NCBI GenBank assembly: GCA_036520615.1
Contig: DATDJI010000033.1
Span: 1-64,000 of the forward strand
DNA from: CAMCXE01 sp036520615
Lineage (GTDB): Bacteria; Pseudomonadota; Gammaproteobacteria; Pseudomonadales; Cellvibrionaceae
Reading direction: 5' to 3'
DNA: 64,000 nt
Numbering within the stretch: the stretch's first letter is position 1; every line of letters starts with the position of its first letter. The notes under the pieces are model-generated. The model ran no database searches, was not told where the DNA came from, and saw only the letters and a program-made list of their open reading frames with translations. Made by a program: the position numbers and the translations under genes. Of the stretch, positions 37,678-46,245 are shown piece by piece.

Positions 37678-40287
37678 ATGGCGTTGAGTTTATCCACCAT
37701 GCGATTTTTAATTCACTTCTTAATTGCCTGCTGCGGGGTCATCCTCCTGATAGGCTGCGATGTAAGCAAAGGCGCGGGAACTTCTGCAACTCAAGGCTCG
37801 CAAGAGCCTGACCCAGTATTTGTGGACTCGGCAGTGGCCTATATAGAAAGGCCCTTGCCAAAAAATAAATTGGTTACCAAACCTGATGCCGTTTTAAGCC
37901 CAGCGGAATTTAACGCTGGTGCACACCTGATTCTCAAAGCCCGCGCCCAGGCGTCAGCGCCGCAAATTAACGTCAGCGACACAATATTCCCGCCTGTGAA
38001 GGGTGCTGCGGGCGTGCTGGTGCCGCAGCTCTATGATGTTAAAGACCCCAGCCCCTCGCGAGATGGTAAAAAACTCCTTTTTGCCCTGCGGGCACCCCAG
38101 CTGGCCAATACGCCTGAGGAATTGCAACCTACTTGGGATATTTGGGAGTACGACCGCGCCACCGATAAAGCCCGTCGCATCTTATCTGGCGAAGATGACG
38201 ACCAAGGCCAAGATGTACAACCTGCGTATTTACCCGACGGACGCATTGTATTTAGCTCGAACCGCCAAACTCTCACGCGCAAGCAGATTCTCGACCGTAA
38301 CGGCGCCGCCTACCGCGCCTCGGCGGAAGGCACTAACGAATACAGCTTCAACCTGCATGTAGTCGACGCGGATGGTTCGAATCTGCAGCAACTGACGTTT
38401 AACCCGGCGATGGATTTGAATCCTCGTGTGCTAAACGGCGGAGAGATTGTATTTATGCGCCGGGATCGCTTAGGCGGCAACGACAGTATTAGCTTCTACA
38501 CAATCAAACCGGACGGCACTGAGCTGAGTTTTTATTACGGCTACCACAGCAAAAATATCGGCAGCCAAGACAAGCCTGCTACCTATTTCAACCCTCAGGT
38601 ACAGGACGACGGAAAGATTCTCGCGTCTCTCAGGCCGCGTAGTAACACCCAATATGGAGGCGATCTAATTACTCTGGATACCGAAAACTATTATGAGCGC
38701 GATCAAGGGCTCAATGCCGCCTCCGGCAGCGCGCAGGTTTCTATCACACAAGGCGCCGCCTATAGCGAACCCTTAGGCACCGCCGAAGAACCTGTTGCGC
38801 CTTCTCCTGCCGGATATTTTCAAGCGGCTTATCCGCTTAACGACAAAGAGCAACGTTACTTAGTGAGCTGGAGTGCGTGCCGCGTGCTGGACCCGATTAC
38901 AAAAGCGCGGATTCCCTGCAAGAATCAACCGGTGGAGCTGGTCGAAGCAGAGCCTTTATATTCCCTGTGGATGTACAACGGCGCGACCCAAACACAATTG
39001 CCTGTAAGCATTCCACCCGCCGATTCCATCATGAATTTGTTCAACCCAGTCATCTTGGCTGAAAAACCGCTGTTGCCTTTAGCTGCGGGCAACACCAGCA
39101 CGGTGCTCAGTAAAGAGAATGCAGGCATTCTGCATATCCACCAAGTTAATGATTTAGGGCTTACGGCTTATCAGGGCGCTAAGTATCTGCGGGTATTAGG
39201 CCATGTGCCGCTACCCAAAAACGACGACTTGGAATTAATTGATGGTGCCTTTGGCGTGGGCGGGCGCGCAGCCGGTATGTTCGATATTCTCGCTTACGCA
39301 CCGCTGGAAACCGATGGCTCGGTTAAGTTGAAATTGCCTGCTCAGGTACCTTTTACCCTTGAATTAGTTGACGCTAATGGCCGCCGCATCGGCCCGCGCC
39401 ATCAAAATTGGCTGAGCCTGGGCAACGGAGAGATCCGTGACTGTAAAGGCTGCCATGTGGCTAATAACGCCAACTCACCCCATGGCCGCTTAGCGGCAGA
39501 GCCCCTACCCTCCACGCCTAGCATTGCCTCAAGTCTGCCGGAGCGTATTCCTACGTTGGGAGTAGGCGCGCTGAGTTATCTTAATATCGACAAAGCTATT
39601 AATGCTCTACCGGCAAATTGCCCTCCTCCTGAAACGCCAATAACCTGGCTGCAACCGGCGAACAAAATCGCCTGCCTTACGCAATGGGCACCGAGCTGCG
39701 CAAGCACAATTAATTATTTAGAGCACATTCAGCCTCTCTGGTTGGCCGACCGCCGCACCTGCGATGCGCAGCACGCGATAACCCGCGACCTAACCTGCAC
39801 CAACTGTCACGACCGCACGGCCCCTGCGCGCATGCAAGCCGCTGGCGCGGATGCTCAAATCCTGGCGGATTTTGCCGCTCTCAATGTGCAATTAGATTTG
39901 CGGGCCAATAAAAAAGCCGATAACGATCGCTATGTAATCTCCTATACGCAGATGTTTACTTCGGTAAATGAAGAGGAATACGTGCAGCAGGATGACGGCA
40001 GTTTTATATCCCAGGAAAAGCTCTACCCCACGCCGGTTACGATTACTCAAGAGGACGGCACGCAGGTAACGGAAATTCAAATGCTGCCGCGGGCCATAGC
40101 TGCGCGCCTGGATACGTCCGGCGCGCGCTCCACCCGTGCAACGCGTTTCTTAGCCCGTTTTAATAATGCCGCCGACGCCAATCACTATCAGGGGCTCAGC
40201 GTTGATGAACAGTTCCTCATTGGCGAGTGGCTGGATCTAGGTGCGCAGTACTACAATGAACCCTCCAAGGCCCGCGAAGAAAATTAA
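37678..40287 (+). CDS. Di-heme lipoprotein with TolB/PD40-type beta-propeller
   Basis: 869 residues. A signal peptide ends in a lipobox (LLIGC, C27), so it is probably an outer-membrane lipoprotein. Residues of about 120-330 contain PD40/TolB-like propeller repeats (DPSPSRDGKKLLFALR, YLPDGRIVFSSNR, VDADGSNLQQLT, NPQVQDDGKILASLRPR). The C-terminal part has two heme motifs: C589-C592-H593 (CKGCH) and C707-C710-H711 (CTNCH). This order resembles what I remember of hydrazine-synthase-alpha-like proteins, though true hydrazine synthesis is not implied. The start could be ATG 37678 or ATG 37699; neither has a good ribosome site. First gene of the cluster. Electron transfer at the outer membrane is inferred. 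Confidence 0.75.
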   Translation: MALSLSTMRFLIHFLIACCGVILLIGCDVSKGAGTSATQGSQEPDPVFVDSAVAYIERPLPKNKLVTKPDAVLSPAEFNAGAHLILKARAQASAPQINVSDTIFPPVKGAAGVLVPQLYDVKDPSPSRDGKKLLFALRAPQLANTPEELQPTWDIWEYDRATDKARRILSGEDDDQGQDVQPAYLPDGRIVFSSNRQTLTRKQILDRNGAAYRASAEGTNEYSFNLHVVDADGSNLQQLTFNPAMDLNPRVLNGGEIVFMRRDRLGGNDSISFYTIKPDGTELSFYYGYHSKNIGSQDKPATYFNPQVQDDGKILASLRPRSNTQYGGDLITLDTENYYERDQGLNAASGSAQVSITQGAAYSEPLGTAEEPVAPSPAGYFQAAYPLNDKEQRYLVSWSACRVLDPITKARIPCKNQPVELVEAEPLYSLWMYNGATQTQLPVSIPPADSIMNLFNPVILAEKPLLPLAAGNTSTVLSKENAGILHIHQVNDLGLTAYQGAKYLRVLGHVPLPKNDDLELIDGAFGVGGRAAGMFDILAYAPLETDGSVKLKLPAQVPFTLELVDANGRRIGPRHQNWLSLGNGEIRDCKGCHVANNANSPHGRLAAEPLPSTPSIASSLPERIPTLGVGALSYLNIDKAINALPANCPPPETPITWLQPANKIACLTQWAPSCASTINYLEHIQPLWLADRRTCDAQHAITRDLTCTNCHDRTAPARMQAAGADAQILADFAALNVQLDLRANKKADNDRYVISYTQMFTSVNEEEYVQQDDGSFISQEKLYPTPVTITQEDGTQVTEIQMLPRAIAARLDTSGARSTRATRFLARFNNAADANHYQGLSVDEQFLIGEWLDLGAQYYNEPSKAREEN

Positions 40288-40297
40288 TCAGTTCACT

Positions 40298-41053
40298 ATG
40301 CGCTTACTCTCCGCCCTCTGGGCCATTAGCCTTTTCTGCTGCTCGTATTGTGTCGAGGCGGCTTCGCCCCAATGGCATGATACCGACGGGGAATTTCTGA
40401 CCTTTAAAGGCCAGGTTTTAGAACTCCACACCGCGCCCGGTAGCGGCTACCCGTTATTTCACGCAGTTGAAAATGGTGAGGTGTTACGTATATTTAAACG
40501 GCGCGGCGATTGGTACAAGGTGGAAACTGCCAGTGGTTTACAAGGCTGGGTACACCGTGTCCACTTGAACAACATGACCGACACCCAAGACCAACTCGTC
40601 GATTTCCCTAACCCCAACTGGAAAGAAGCACAAAACACTGCTCAATTGGGCCTGTTAGTTGGGCGCACCTCTGGGGCGATTAGCTATACCACGTATATTA
40701 ATTATCGTTTCACCAATCATTTATCGACGGAAGTTAAATACACGCAGGCATTTGGCGATTTTTCTACCACTAAAATCGCGAGCCTTCACCTGTTACACCA
40801 TCCGTTCCCGCAGTGGCGTTTATCACCGTACTTCAGCCTGGGCAGCGGCAGCGTAAAAGTCTCCCCCAACGCAGTGGTTGCGGAGCCGGAAGATCGGCAG
40901 GATTCGTTTGTCGCCGTGGGTGGTGGCATCATGTACCACTTGAATACGCGCATTGACCTGCGCGCCGAATACAGTAAAAGCACGATATTGACCACACGAG
41001 AATCCAACGAGGACATCGAAGAATGGAAAGCTGGCTTCAGCCTGTTATTTTAA
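40298..41053 (+). CDS. SH3-domain protein with C-terminal beta-barrel
   Basis: About 251 residues from ATG 40298, 11 bases after the preceding stop; an ATG at 40256 would overlap that gene. A signal peptide is followed by a bacterial SH3 domain (LELHTAPGSGYPLFHAVENG, then GDWYKVETASGLQGWVH), then a transmembrane-beta region (STEVKYTQAFGDFST, FVAVGGGIMYHLNTRIDLRA) ending AGFSLLF, with the terminal aromatic residue typical of outer-membrane barrels. It overlaps the next gene by 31 bases. Confidence 0.72.
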   Translation: MRLLSALWAISLFCCSYCVEAASPQWHDTDGEFLTFKGQVLELHTAPGSGYPLFHAVENGEVLRIFKRRGDWYKVETASGLQGWVHRVHLNNMTDTQDQLVDFPNPNWKEAQNTAQLGLLVGRTSGAISYTTYINYRFTNHLSTEVKYTQAFGDFSTTKIASLHLLHHPFPQWRLSPYFSLGSGSVKVSPNAVVAEPEDRQDSFVAVGGGIMYHLNTRIDLRAEYSKSTILTTRESNEDIEEWKAGFSLLF

Positions 41054-41679
41054 CGGCCGCCCTGTTCACACTTACGGCGCTCACGCCCGGCGCCATGGCT
41101 GCGGAGTCGAAGAGCAACGACCAGGTGATCGACGACATCGTAAAACCTGATATTCAACGCCGCACTATTGATGATGCCAAAATTGACACTGAAGATTTTG
41201 AACTGGGTTTTTATGCAGGGGTGATGAGCGTTGAGGATTTCGGCAGCAATGATGTCTATGGCCTGCGCTTGGCCTACCACATCACCGAATCCATGTTTAT
41301 CGAAGGCGCATACGGCATCACACAAACGCAAAAAACCACTGCCGAAACCCTCGACCGGTTAGAACTCCTCACCGATGACCAACGGGAGTTAAGTTATTAT
41401 TCACTGAACTTCGGCTACAACCTATTGCCAGGAGAACACTATTTAGGCCGGTGGGCATTCAACACCAATTTCTATATAGTCGCGGGCGCTGGAAGCACCC
41501 TGTTTGCCGATGAAGAGTACTTCACTTACAACTTCGGTGGAGGACTGCGATTTTTTGCCACGGACTGGTTGGCGCTGCATGTCGATGTTCGCAATTACAT
41601 CTTTACTCATAACTTGTTTGGGGAGGATAAAAAAGTGCAAAACCTCGAAACAACCCTAGGCGCCACCTTGTTTTTTTAA
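41023..41679 (+). CDS. Outer-membrane beta-barrel protein
   Basis: 218 residues with a signal peptide (ending AMA). Alternating aromatic beta-strands (ELGFYAGVMSVEDFG, YGLRLAYHITESMF, LALHVDVRNYIFTHN) and a C-terminal aromatic pair (TTLGATLFF) indicate an outer-membrane barrel, resembling the family of small barrels found in Myxococcales and similar groups. Its start lies inside the previous gene (31-base overlap), so the two are probably translationally coupled and may form a pair. Confidence 0.72.
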   Translation: MESWLQPVILTAALFTLTALTPGAMAAESKSNDQVIDDIVKPDIQRRTIDDAKIDTEDFELGFYAGVMSVEDFGSNDVYGLRLAYHITESMFIEGAYGITQTQKTTAETLDRLELLTDDQRELSYYSLNFGYNLLPGEHYLGRWAFNTNFYIVAGAGSTLFADEEYFTYNFGGGLRFFATDWLALHVDVRNYIFTHNLFGEDKKVQNLETTLGATLFF

Positions 41680-41720
41680 CTATTTACGCTTTGCTTATTA
41701 AATGTCCCTGGAGGAATTAA

Positions 41721-42206
41721 ATGAAAAACCTGTTTTTGACTCTTGCCGCTGCTTTTCTTGCTGCAAGTGTAAACGCCGCTGATGTAGCCAAAGGTCCAGC
41801 CCCCGATTTCACATTGAAATCCACCGCGGGCCAAAACGTTAAACTCTCTGACCTCAAAGGCAAGGTGGTTTTAATTAATATGTGGGCTTCCTGGTGCGGC
41901 CCTTGCCGTCAAGAAATGCCTATCCTCGATAAACTTGCCAAAGACAACAAAGATGGCCTTGTAGTATTGGGCGTAAACCAGGATGAAGAAGCCTCAGAAC
42001 GCGACGCTTTCTTGAAAGATAACGCGGTATCCTTCCCAATTCTTGACGATAGCAAACACGTTGTAGCGGGCTTGCTGAAAAGCAAAACTCAACCTTCCAG
42101 CTATTTTGTAGACCGTGCTGGCAACTTAGTACACGTACATGAAGGCTTTAAAGCTGGTGATGACGCTGTCTATGCAGCCACTGTTAAAGAGTTGTTAGCT
42201 AAATAA
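41721..42206 (+). CDS. TlpA/ResA-like thiol-disulfide oxidoreductase
   Basis: 161 residues with a signal peptide (1-19) and a thioredoxin fold with active site W58-C59-G60-P61-C62 (WASWCGPCRQEMP). PDFTLKSTAG and LINMWASWCG are the usual TlpA/AlkD-type landmarks. It would act in the periplasm, for example keeping cysteines reduced before heme attachment or reducing metal-binding cysteines. GGAGG lies nine bases before ATG (TGGAGGAATTAAATG). It is followed with a one-base gap by the DUF4266 gene. Confidence 0.9.
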   Translation: MKNLFLTLAAAFLAASVNAADVAKGPAPDFTLKSTAGQNVKLSDLKGKVVLINMWASWCGPCRQEMPILDKLAKDNKDGLVVLGVNQDEEASERDAFLKDNAVSFPILDDSKHVVAGLLKSKTQPSSYFVDRAGNLVHVHEGFKAGDDAVYAATVKELLAK

Positions 42207-42207
42207 T

Positions 42208-42432
42208 ATGCGTACGCCCGCCGCGCTCATCCTAAGCCTAAGCCTGTGTGGTTGCAGCCACTTACAGCCGCAACCCTGGGTTAAAGCTTATGAGCGCGGC
42301 CATTTGGCCGACCCTGTAATGCAGTTAGAACGCAGCGCAGTGGCGGGCAAATATATAAGCCATGTGTACGAGGCTCGCGAAGCAGCCCGTGGCGCCGATG
42401 GCAGCGCTGGAGGTGGCTGTGGCTGTAACTAG
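42208..42432 (+). CDS. DUF4266 small lipoprotein ending in GGGCGCN
   Basis: 74 residues. The signal peptide has a lipobox (LSLCGC, C16). The mature part is short (VKAYERGHLADPVMQLER) and ends SAGGGCGCN at the stop codon. The same pattern (YERG-L-x-D-P-x-M, C-terminal CGC) defines DUF4266. Function is unknown; a glycine-rich tail with two cysteines could bind metal or be chemically modified. It sits with a one-base gap after the thioredoxin gene and a four-base gap before the DUF3570 gene, so the three are almost certainly co-translated. Confidence 0.85.
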   Translation: MRTPAALILSLSLCGCSHLQPQPWVKAYERGHLADPVMQLERSAVAGKYISHVYEAREAARGADGSAGGGCGCN

Positions 42433-42436
42433 GGAG

Positions 42437-43744
42437 ATGTTGAACGACCTAGGCAGCGATCCCCTAGTTAGGCAAATTTTCCGGAAAACAACACGCGCAT
42501 TTAAGAAAACGCGCGGCTTTACGTCTGTACCTGAATATTTTTTTAACATCGAGCGCGCGGGTAAACTCGCTGTTTACAGAATAGCTAAATACCTTATCGC
42601 AACTGTGTTCTGCACCAGCCTTGCTACCATTGTTAACGCTGCGATCCTTCCAGAAGAAAGCGCTGATTTGTTGTTTCACGCCTATGACGGCGGTGGAGTT
42701 ACCGTTACCGGCCCTTCTGTACTTGTTCGCAAAAATTTCAAAGACACCGCGTCAGTTCACGCTAACTACTACACCGATATGGTTTCCAGCGCGTCTATTG
42801 ATGTGTTAACCGCTGGCAGTAAATATTCAGAACAACGCACGGAATATTCCACTGGCGTTGATTATTTAAACGATACAACTATTTATAGTTTGGGCTACAC
42901 CAACTCCTCAGAAAACGACTACGTCGCTAATACCGTTAATTTTGGTGTAGCACAGGAATTTTTTGGCGATCTCACCACTGTAACTATGGGTTATAGCGTT
43001 GGCGATGATACCGTGAAGTTAAACGGCGATGAATCGGATCCTATTCAATTCGAAGCCAATCAAAAACATCACCGTTTCAGCCTTGGGCTCAGCCAAGTAA
43101 TCACTAAAAATTGGCTGGCCGTTGCAAATATCGAATCGGTCATTGACGACGGCTATCTAAACAATCCCTATCGCTCCGTACGATACTTGGATGACGGCAA
43201 AGTCAGTTACCAAACCGAGCGTTATCCGCAAACGCGCAATAGCGACGCTATAGCCTTGCGCAGTATTTATTACTTACCCTACCGCGCCTCGGTAAAAGGG
43301 GAAGTTAAATTCTTTCAAGACAGCTGGGGCGTAGATGCCACCACTTATGAACTAAAATACGTGCACCCATGGACGCGCAGTTGGATTTTTGAAGCCAAAG
43401 TGCGCAGTTATTCGCAAAGCCAAGCGGATTTTTATGCCGACATTTACCCCTACAAAAACTTCCAGACATTTTTAGCGCGCGATAAAGAACTCAGCCAATT
43501 CAGCTCCACCAATTTTGGCCTCGGCGTCACCTACAAACTGCCAAAACCACCGCTGGCATTTTTAAATAATTGCACTCTTAACTTCTATTGGGATGGATTC
43601 CAATTTAATTACGATAATTTCCGCAACGCGCTATTAAGCAAGACGCCAGAAGAAGGCAAAGACGCCCCGTACAAACCCGGTGAGGAGCCGCTCTATCATT
43701 TTAATGCCAACGTAATCCGTTTATACTTCAGCGCCGGATACTAA
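42437..43744 (+). CDS. DUF3570 outer-membrane beta-barrel protein
   Basis: About 435 residues if started at ATG 42437, four bases after the DUF4266 stop; the start is uncertain because a signal-like hydrophobic segment (IAKYLIATVFCTSLATIVNA) begins only at about residue 50. The body is the DUF3570 pattern: YDGGGVTVTGPSVLVRKNF, TEYSTGVDYLNDTTIYSLGY, HHRFSLGLSQVITKNWLAV and a C-terminal NVIRLYFSAGY. It is rich in alternating polar and aromatic residues, so an outer-membrane barrel is likely. DUF3570 and DUF4266 genes are commonly adjacent. No flavin transferase (ApbE) gene is found in this window, although I recall such a neighbour elsewhere. Confidence 0.82.
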   Translation: MLNDLGSDPLVRQIFRKTTRAFKKTRGFTSVPEYFFNIERAGKLAVYRIAKYLIATVFCTSLATIVNAAILPEESADLLFHAYDGGGVTVTGPSVLVRKNFKDTASVHANYYTDMVSSASIDVLTAGSKYSEQRTEYSTGVDYLNDTTIYSLGYTNSSENDYVANTVNFGVAQEFFGDLTTVTMGYSVGDDTVKLNGDESDPIQFEANQKHHRFSLGLSQVITKNWLAVANIESVIDDGYLNNPYRSVRYLDDGKVSYQTERYPQTRNSDAIALRSIYYLPYRASVKGEVKFFQDSWGVDATTYELKYVHPWTRSWIFEAKVRSYSQSQADFYADIYPYKNFQTFLARDKELSQFSSTNFGLGVTYKLPKPPLAFLNNCTLNFYWDGFQFNYDNFRNALLSKTPEEGKDAPYKPGEEPLYHFNANVIRLYFSAGY

Positions 43745-43756
43745 CTGGGCAACTAT

Positions 43757-44185
43757 GTGCTCATGCATAATTTATTCACCTACGGCTCACTAATGTTCCC
43801 CGCCGTTTGGCAACAACTCGTTCCCACGCCCGGTTTCTCCTCCTGCGCTTTTTTGCCAGGATTTAGCCGCCGTTTAATTTTTTTAGATACGTACCCACTG
43901 TTAATTGCTGATACTGCGAGCACCGGAATATTAGGTAAAATCTATTACGACTTAACCGAGACCGATATCGCGCGGCTCGATTGGTTTGAGGGAGAAATTT
44001 ATCAACGCATTACTATTGAAGCGCTTAGCGAACAAGGAAAAACAAGCTGTCAAACCTATATTCCTAAACCAGAATTTAATATGTTGGCGATGCAAGATTC
44101 TTGGCGAGGCGACATTTTTAGGCAGACACAGTTGCCTATTTTTTTAGCGCGCTACTGCACGAAAAATGTTCCCTTGCACTGCTAG
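43757..44185 (+). CDS. Gamma-glutamylcyclotransferase-like protein (AIG2 family)
   Basis: 142 residues with the family signature FTYGSLM close to the N-terminus (residues 7-13), and an acidic active-site candidate in DWFEGEIYQRI. Such proteins cleave gamma-glutamyl or related amides. The start is GTG 43757 or ATG 43763. It lies 12 bases after the DUF3570 gene on the same strand, which may be chance. Confidence 0.78.
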   Translation: MLMHNLFTYGSLMFPAVWQQLVPTPGFSSCAFLPGFSRRLIFLDTYPLLIADTASTGILGKIYYDLTETDIARLDWFEGEIYQRITIEALSEQGKTSCQTYIPKPEFNMLAMQDSWRGDIFRQTQLPIFLARYCTKNVPLHC

Positions 44186-44542
44186 AATAAAACTAATTTT
44201 TTATTTATAAAAACTCACAGCCGCACTTCTGCATTTAAATCGTAGATTTACCCAAAAGCATACGGACTTACTGGCCATTGGAGACACCGATGACCTCCAG
44301 TGAAATATTGTTTGGAAATACAAGAGTATTAATAACCTAATCAATCAACAATTTCAGCCAGCGTATTATCAAAATAACTGCGTATGCATGCCAACCAACG
44401 AATTTAGGTGAACATAGCTCACTGGGAAAACAAATTTAGGTCCGCCGCACATTCATCAATATAAAGCCACCGGCAATAATAATTACATTGAATGCGCTCG
44501 CGAAGCTAAGTGTAAAATTAGCAGAATACCGCCAGATACCGC
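44186..44542. other. Intergenic region without a gene
   Basis: About 350 bases between converging genes. No gene or clear terminator was seen. Confidence 0.45.
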
Positions 44543-44902
44543 TTACTTGGTGCAGTTATTAAATTCCGTCGATTTGTTTTTGTAGTCAATGCATACATCA
44601 TCGCTACCGGATGGGCCTTTTAATGGCTTCTCGTCAAAGGTCACTGCAATCACCTTTAGTTTGGTAACGTCTGATCGTTTGTTTTCACATGCTGCCAGAG
44701 CTGCGCTTGTACAATCGGCAGCGCTAGGCACCTCTACGAACTCAGAACAGGATGCAATACCATCACACTTTTTAAAGCTGAGGTCCTCCTTTCCAGGGCA
44801 AGAAGTACGGGTAGTTTTTATTTCACAGGTACCTGCATACACATGTGTTGCCATTAAAGAAAACAAACTGGTTAAAAAAACAATACGTTTTACCTTGCTC
44901 AT
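44543..44902 (-). CDS. Small secreted cysteine-rich protein
   Basis: 119 residues with a signal peptide (ends VYA). The mature part has eight cysteines in about 96 residues (TCEIKTTRTSCPG, KCDGIASCSEF, DCTSAALAACEN, VCIDYKN, NNCTK), so up to four disulfides are possible. A TGGAGT ribosome site precedes the ATG. No family is recognised. Confidence 0.68.
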   Translation of the reverse strand: MSKVKRIVFLTSLFSLMATHVYAGTCEIKTTRTSCPGKEDLSFKKCDGIASCSEFVEVPSAADCTSAALAACENKRSDVTKLKVIAVTFDEKPLKGPSGSDDVCIDYKNKSTEFNNCTK

Positions 44903-45010
44903 AAGAGACTCCAGAGTTACATTCGGTTATGCATGTTATAAAAATAAGATATCAACCAATCTCAGACTCATTTTACAATTGTCGAATTGGCTAATTTCAA
45001 CAAATAGATA

Positions 45011-46243
45011 TCACTTCGTAGCGCGGCGAATTTCACTAAGCCCGGTTTTAATAAACTTTAACAAATCTTCCGGAAACAAAGGTCTAGAAAAATAATATCC
45101 CTGAACTTGATCCACGCCCAGCTCCACTAAAACATTGTAATCATCACGTGTTTCAGCGCCCTCAGCCACTAGAGTCAAATTTAATTTTTTTCCCAGCTCA
45201 ATCGAACTGGTTAAAATTGTTCGCTGTTGTGGCCGTTTGGAGACGTTGTGCACCAACGACCTATCCAATTTTAATTCGGTTGCAGGCACGCGAGATAATT
45301 GTTGTGCATTGGCAAAGCCAGTACCATAGTCATCTATGGCTATGTTAAAGCCTTTTAAACGCAACCGCGCAAGCGTACGTATGGCGCTCGCCAATTCATT
45401 TAACAGCGCATTTTCAGTAATTTCAAAAGTTATTTCTTCAGGTAATACATCGTATTGCTTGGTAATCGAGACTATCCAATCGGTCAGGCCTTCATCGGAT
45501 ACTGAATATGGCGATAAGTTAAAAGCGAGATGAAAATGCAGACCCATTCTTTGCCATTTTCTTTTTTCATTAAGCGCCATAATAAAAAGCTTTTGCGTAA
45601 GTACATTGATCAAACCTAATCGCTCAGCCAAAGGTATAAAAGTAACTGGCGGAATAAACCCCTTTTCCGGATGTTGCCATCGCGCAAGCGCTTCTACGCC
45701 ACTTAATAACAGCCCTCGAACGGTAAGCTTGGGCTGATAAGCCAAAAAAATTTGGTCATTGCTAATAGCGTGGCTTAACTCAAGGCCAGTAATTGCAGCG
45801 GGCGTCGGTGTACTTGCTTGAATATCTTTTTCAATTTGCTGGGTTTGTAAGCACGTCAATAAATGTAAAAAGCTACACTGCAGCATTTCCGCTTGTAGTG
45901 GCTTTTTAAACGTGCCGATTACGGTTAGGCCTTCTGCTTCAGCCATAGTGCCTACACTTGAAATCAACACGGGGTCTTTAGCGCTAACAATAATAATATG
46001 CGGCGATAATTTACGTTGGGCAATAGAATGAATTAGCTCAACGCCATCCATGATAGGCATTTCTAAATCGATTAAAATTGCGTCAATAGATTGTGTTTTT
46101 AAAACCTCTAAAGACTCCACACCATCATTGGCATAGAAAACATTTTCGATTCCTAAATTATTACAATGCATCTGAGCAACTTGTCGCTGCGTTTTGCTAT
46201 CGTCCGCAATTAGAATATGCAATTCAGCTAAGGATGTTTTCAT
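45011..46243 (-). CDS. Response-regulator / EAL c-di-GMP phosphodiesterase
   Basis: About 410 residues from ATG 46243, three bases after the cheB stop; a much earlier in-frame start lies inside cheB. The REC domain has phosphoacceptor D59 (ILIDLEMPIMDG). The C-terminal EAL domain has E184 (GVEALARWQHP), FEITENALL, DDYGTGFANA, KLDRSL, EGAETRDD and QGYYFSRP, so all catalytic landmarks appear intact, and it should hydrolyse c-di-GMP. No GGDEF domain is present. Last gene of the chemotaxis operon: phosphotransfer from CheA could set c-di-GMP level and so motility or biofilm state. Confidence 0.93.
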   Translation of the reverse strand: MKTSLAELHILIADDSKTQRQVAQMHCNNLGIENVFYANDGVESLEVLKTQSIDAILIDLEMPIMDGVELIHSIAQRKLSPHIIIVSAKDPVLISSVGTMAEAEGLTVIGTFKKPLQAEMLQCSFLHLLTCLQTQQIEKDIQASTPTPAAITGLELSHAISNDQIFLAYQPKLTVRGLLLSGVEALARWQHPEKGFIPPVTFIPLAERLGLINVLTQKLFIMALNEKRKWQRMGLHFHLAFNLSPYSVSDEGLTDWIVSITKQYDVLPEEITFEITENALLNELASAIRTLARLRLKGFNIAIDDYGTGFANAQQLSRVPATELKLDRSLVHNVSKRPQQRTILTSSIELGKKLNLTLVAEGAETRDDYNVLVELGVDQVQGYYFSRPLFPEDLLKFIKTGLSEIRRATK

Positions 46244-46245
46244 AA

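Noticed and set aside
42362..42436. Extended N-terminus of the DUF3570 protein starting inside the DUF4266 gene
   Set aside because: It would overlap the lipoprotein coding region by about 70 bases and put a non-export sequence before the signal segment; an ATG four bases after the DUF4266 stop is more likely.
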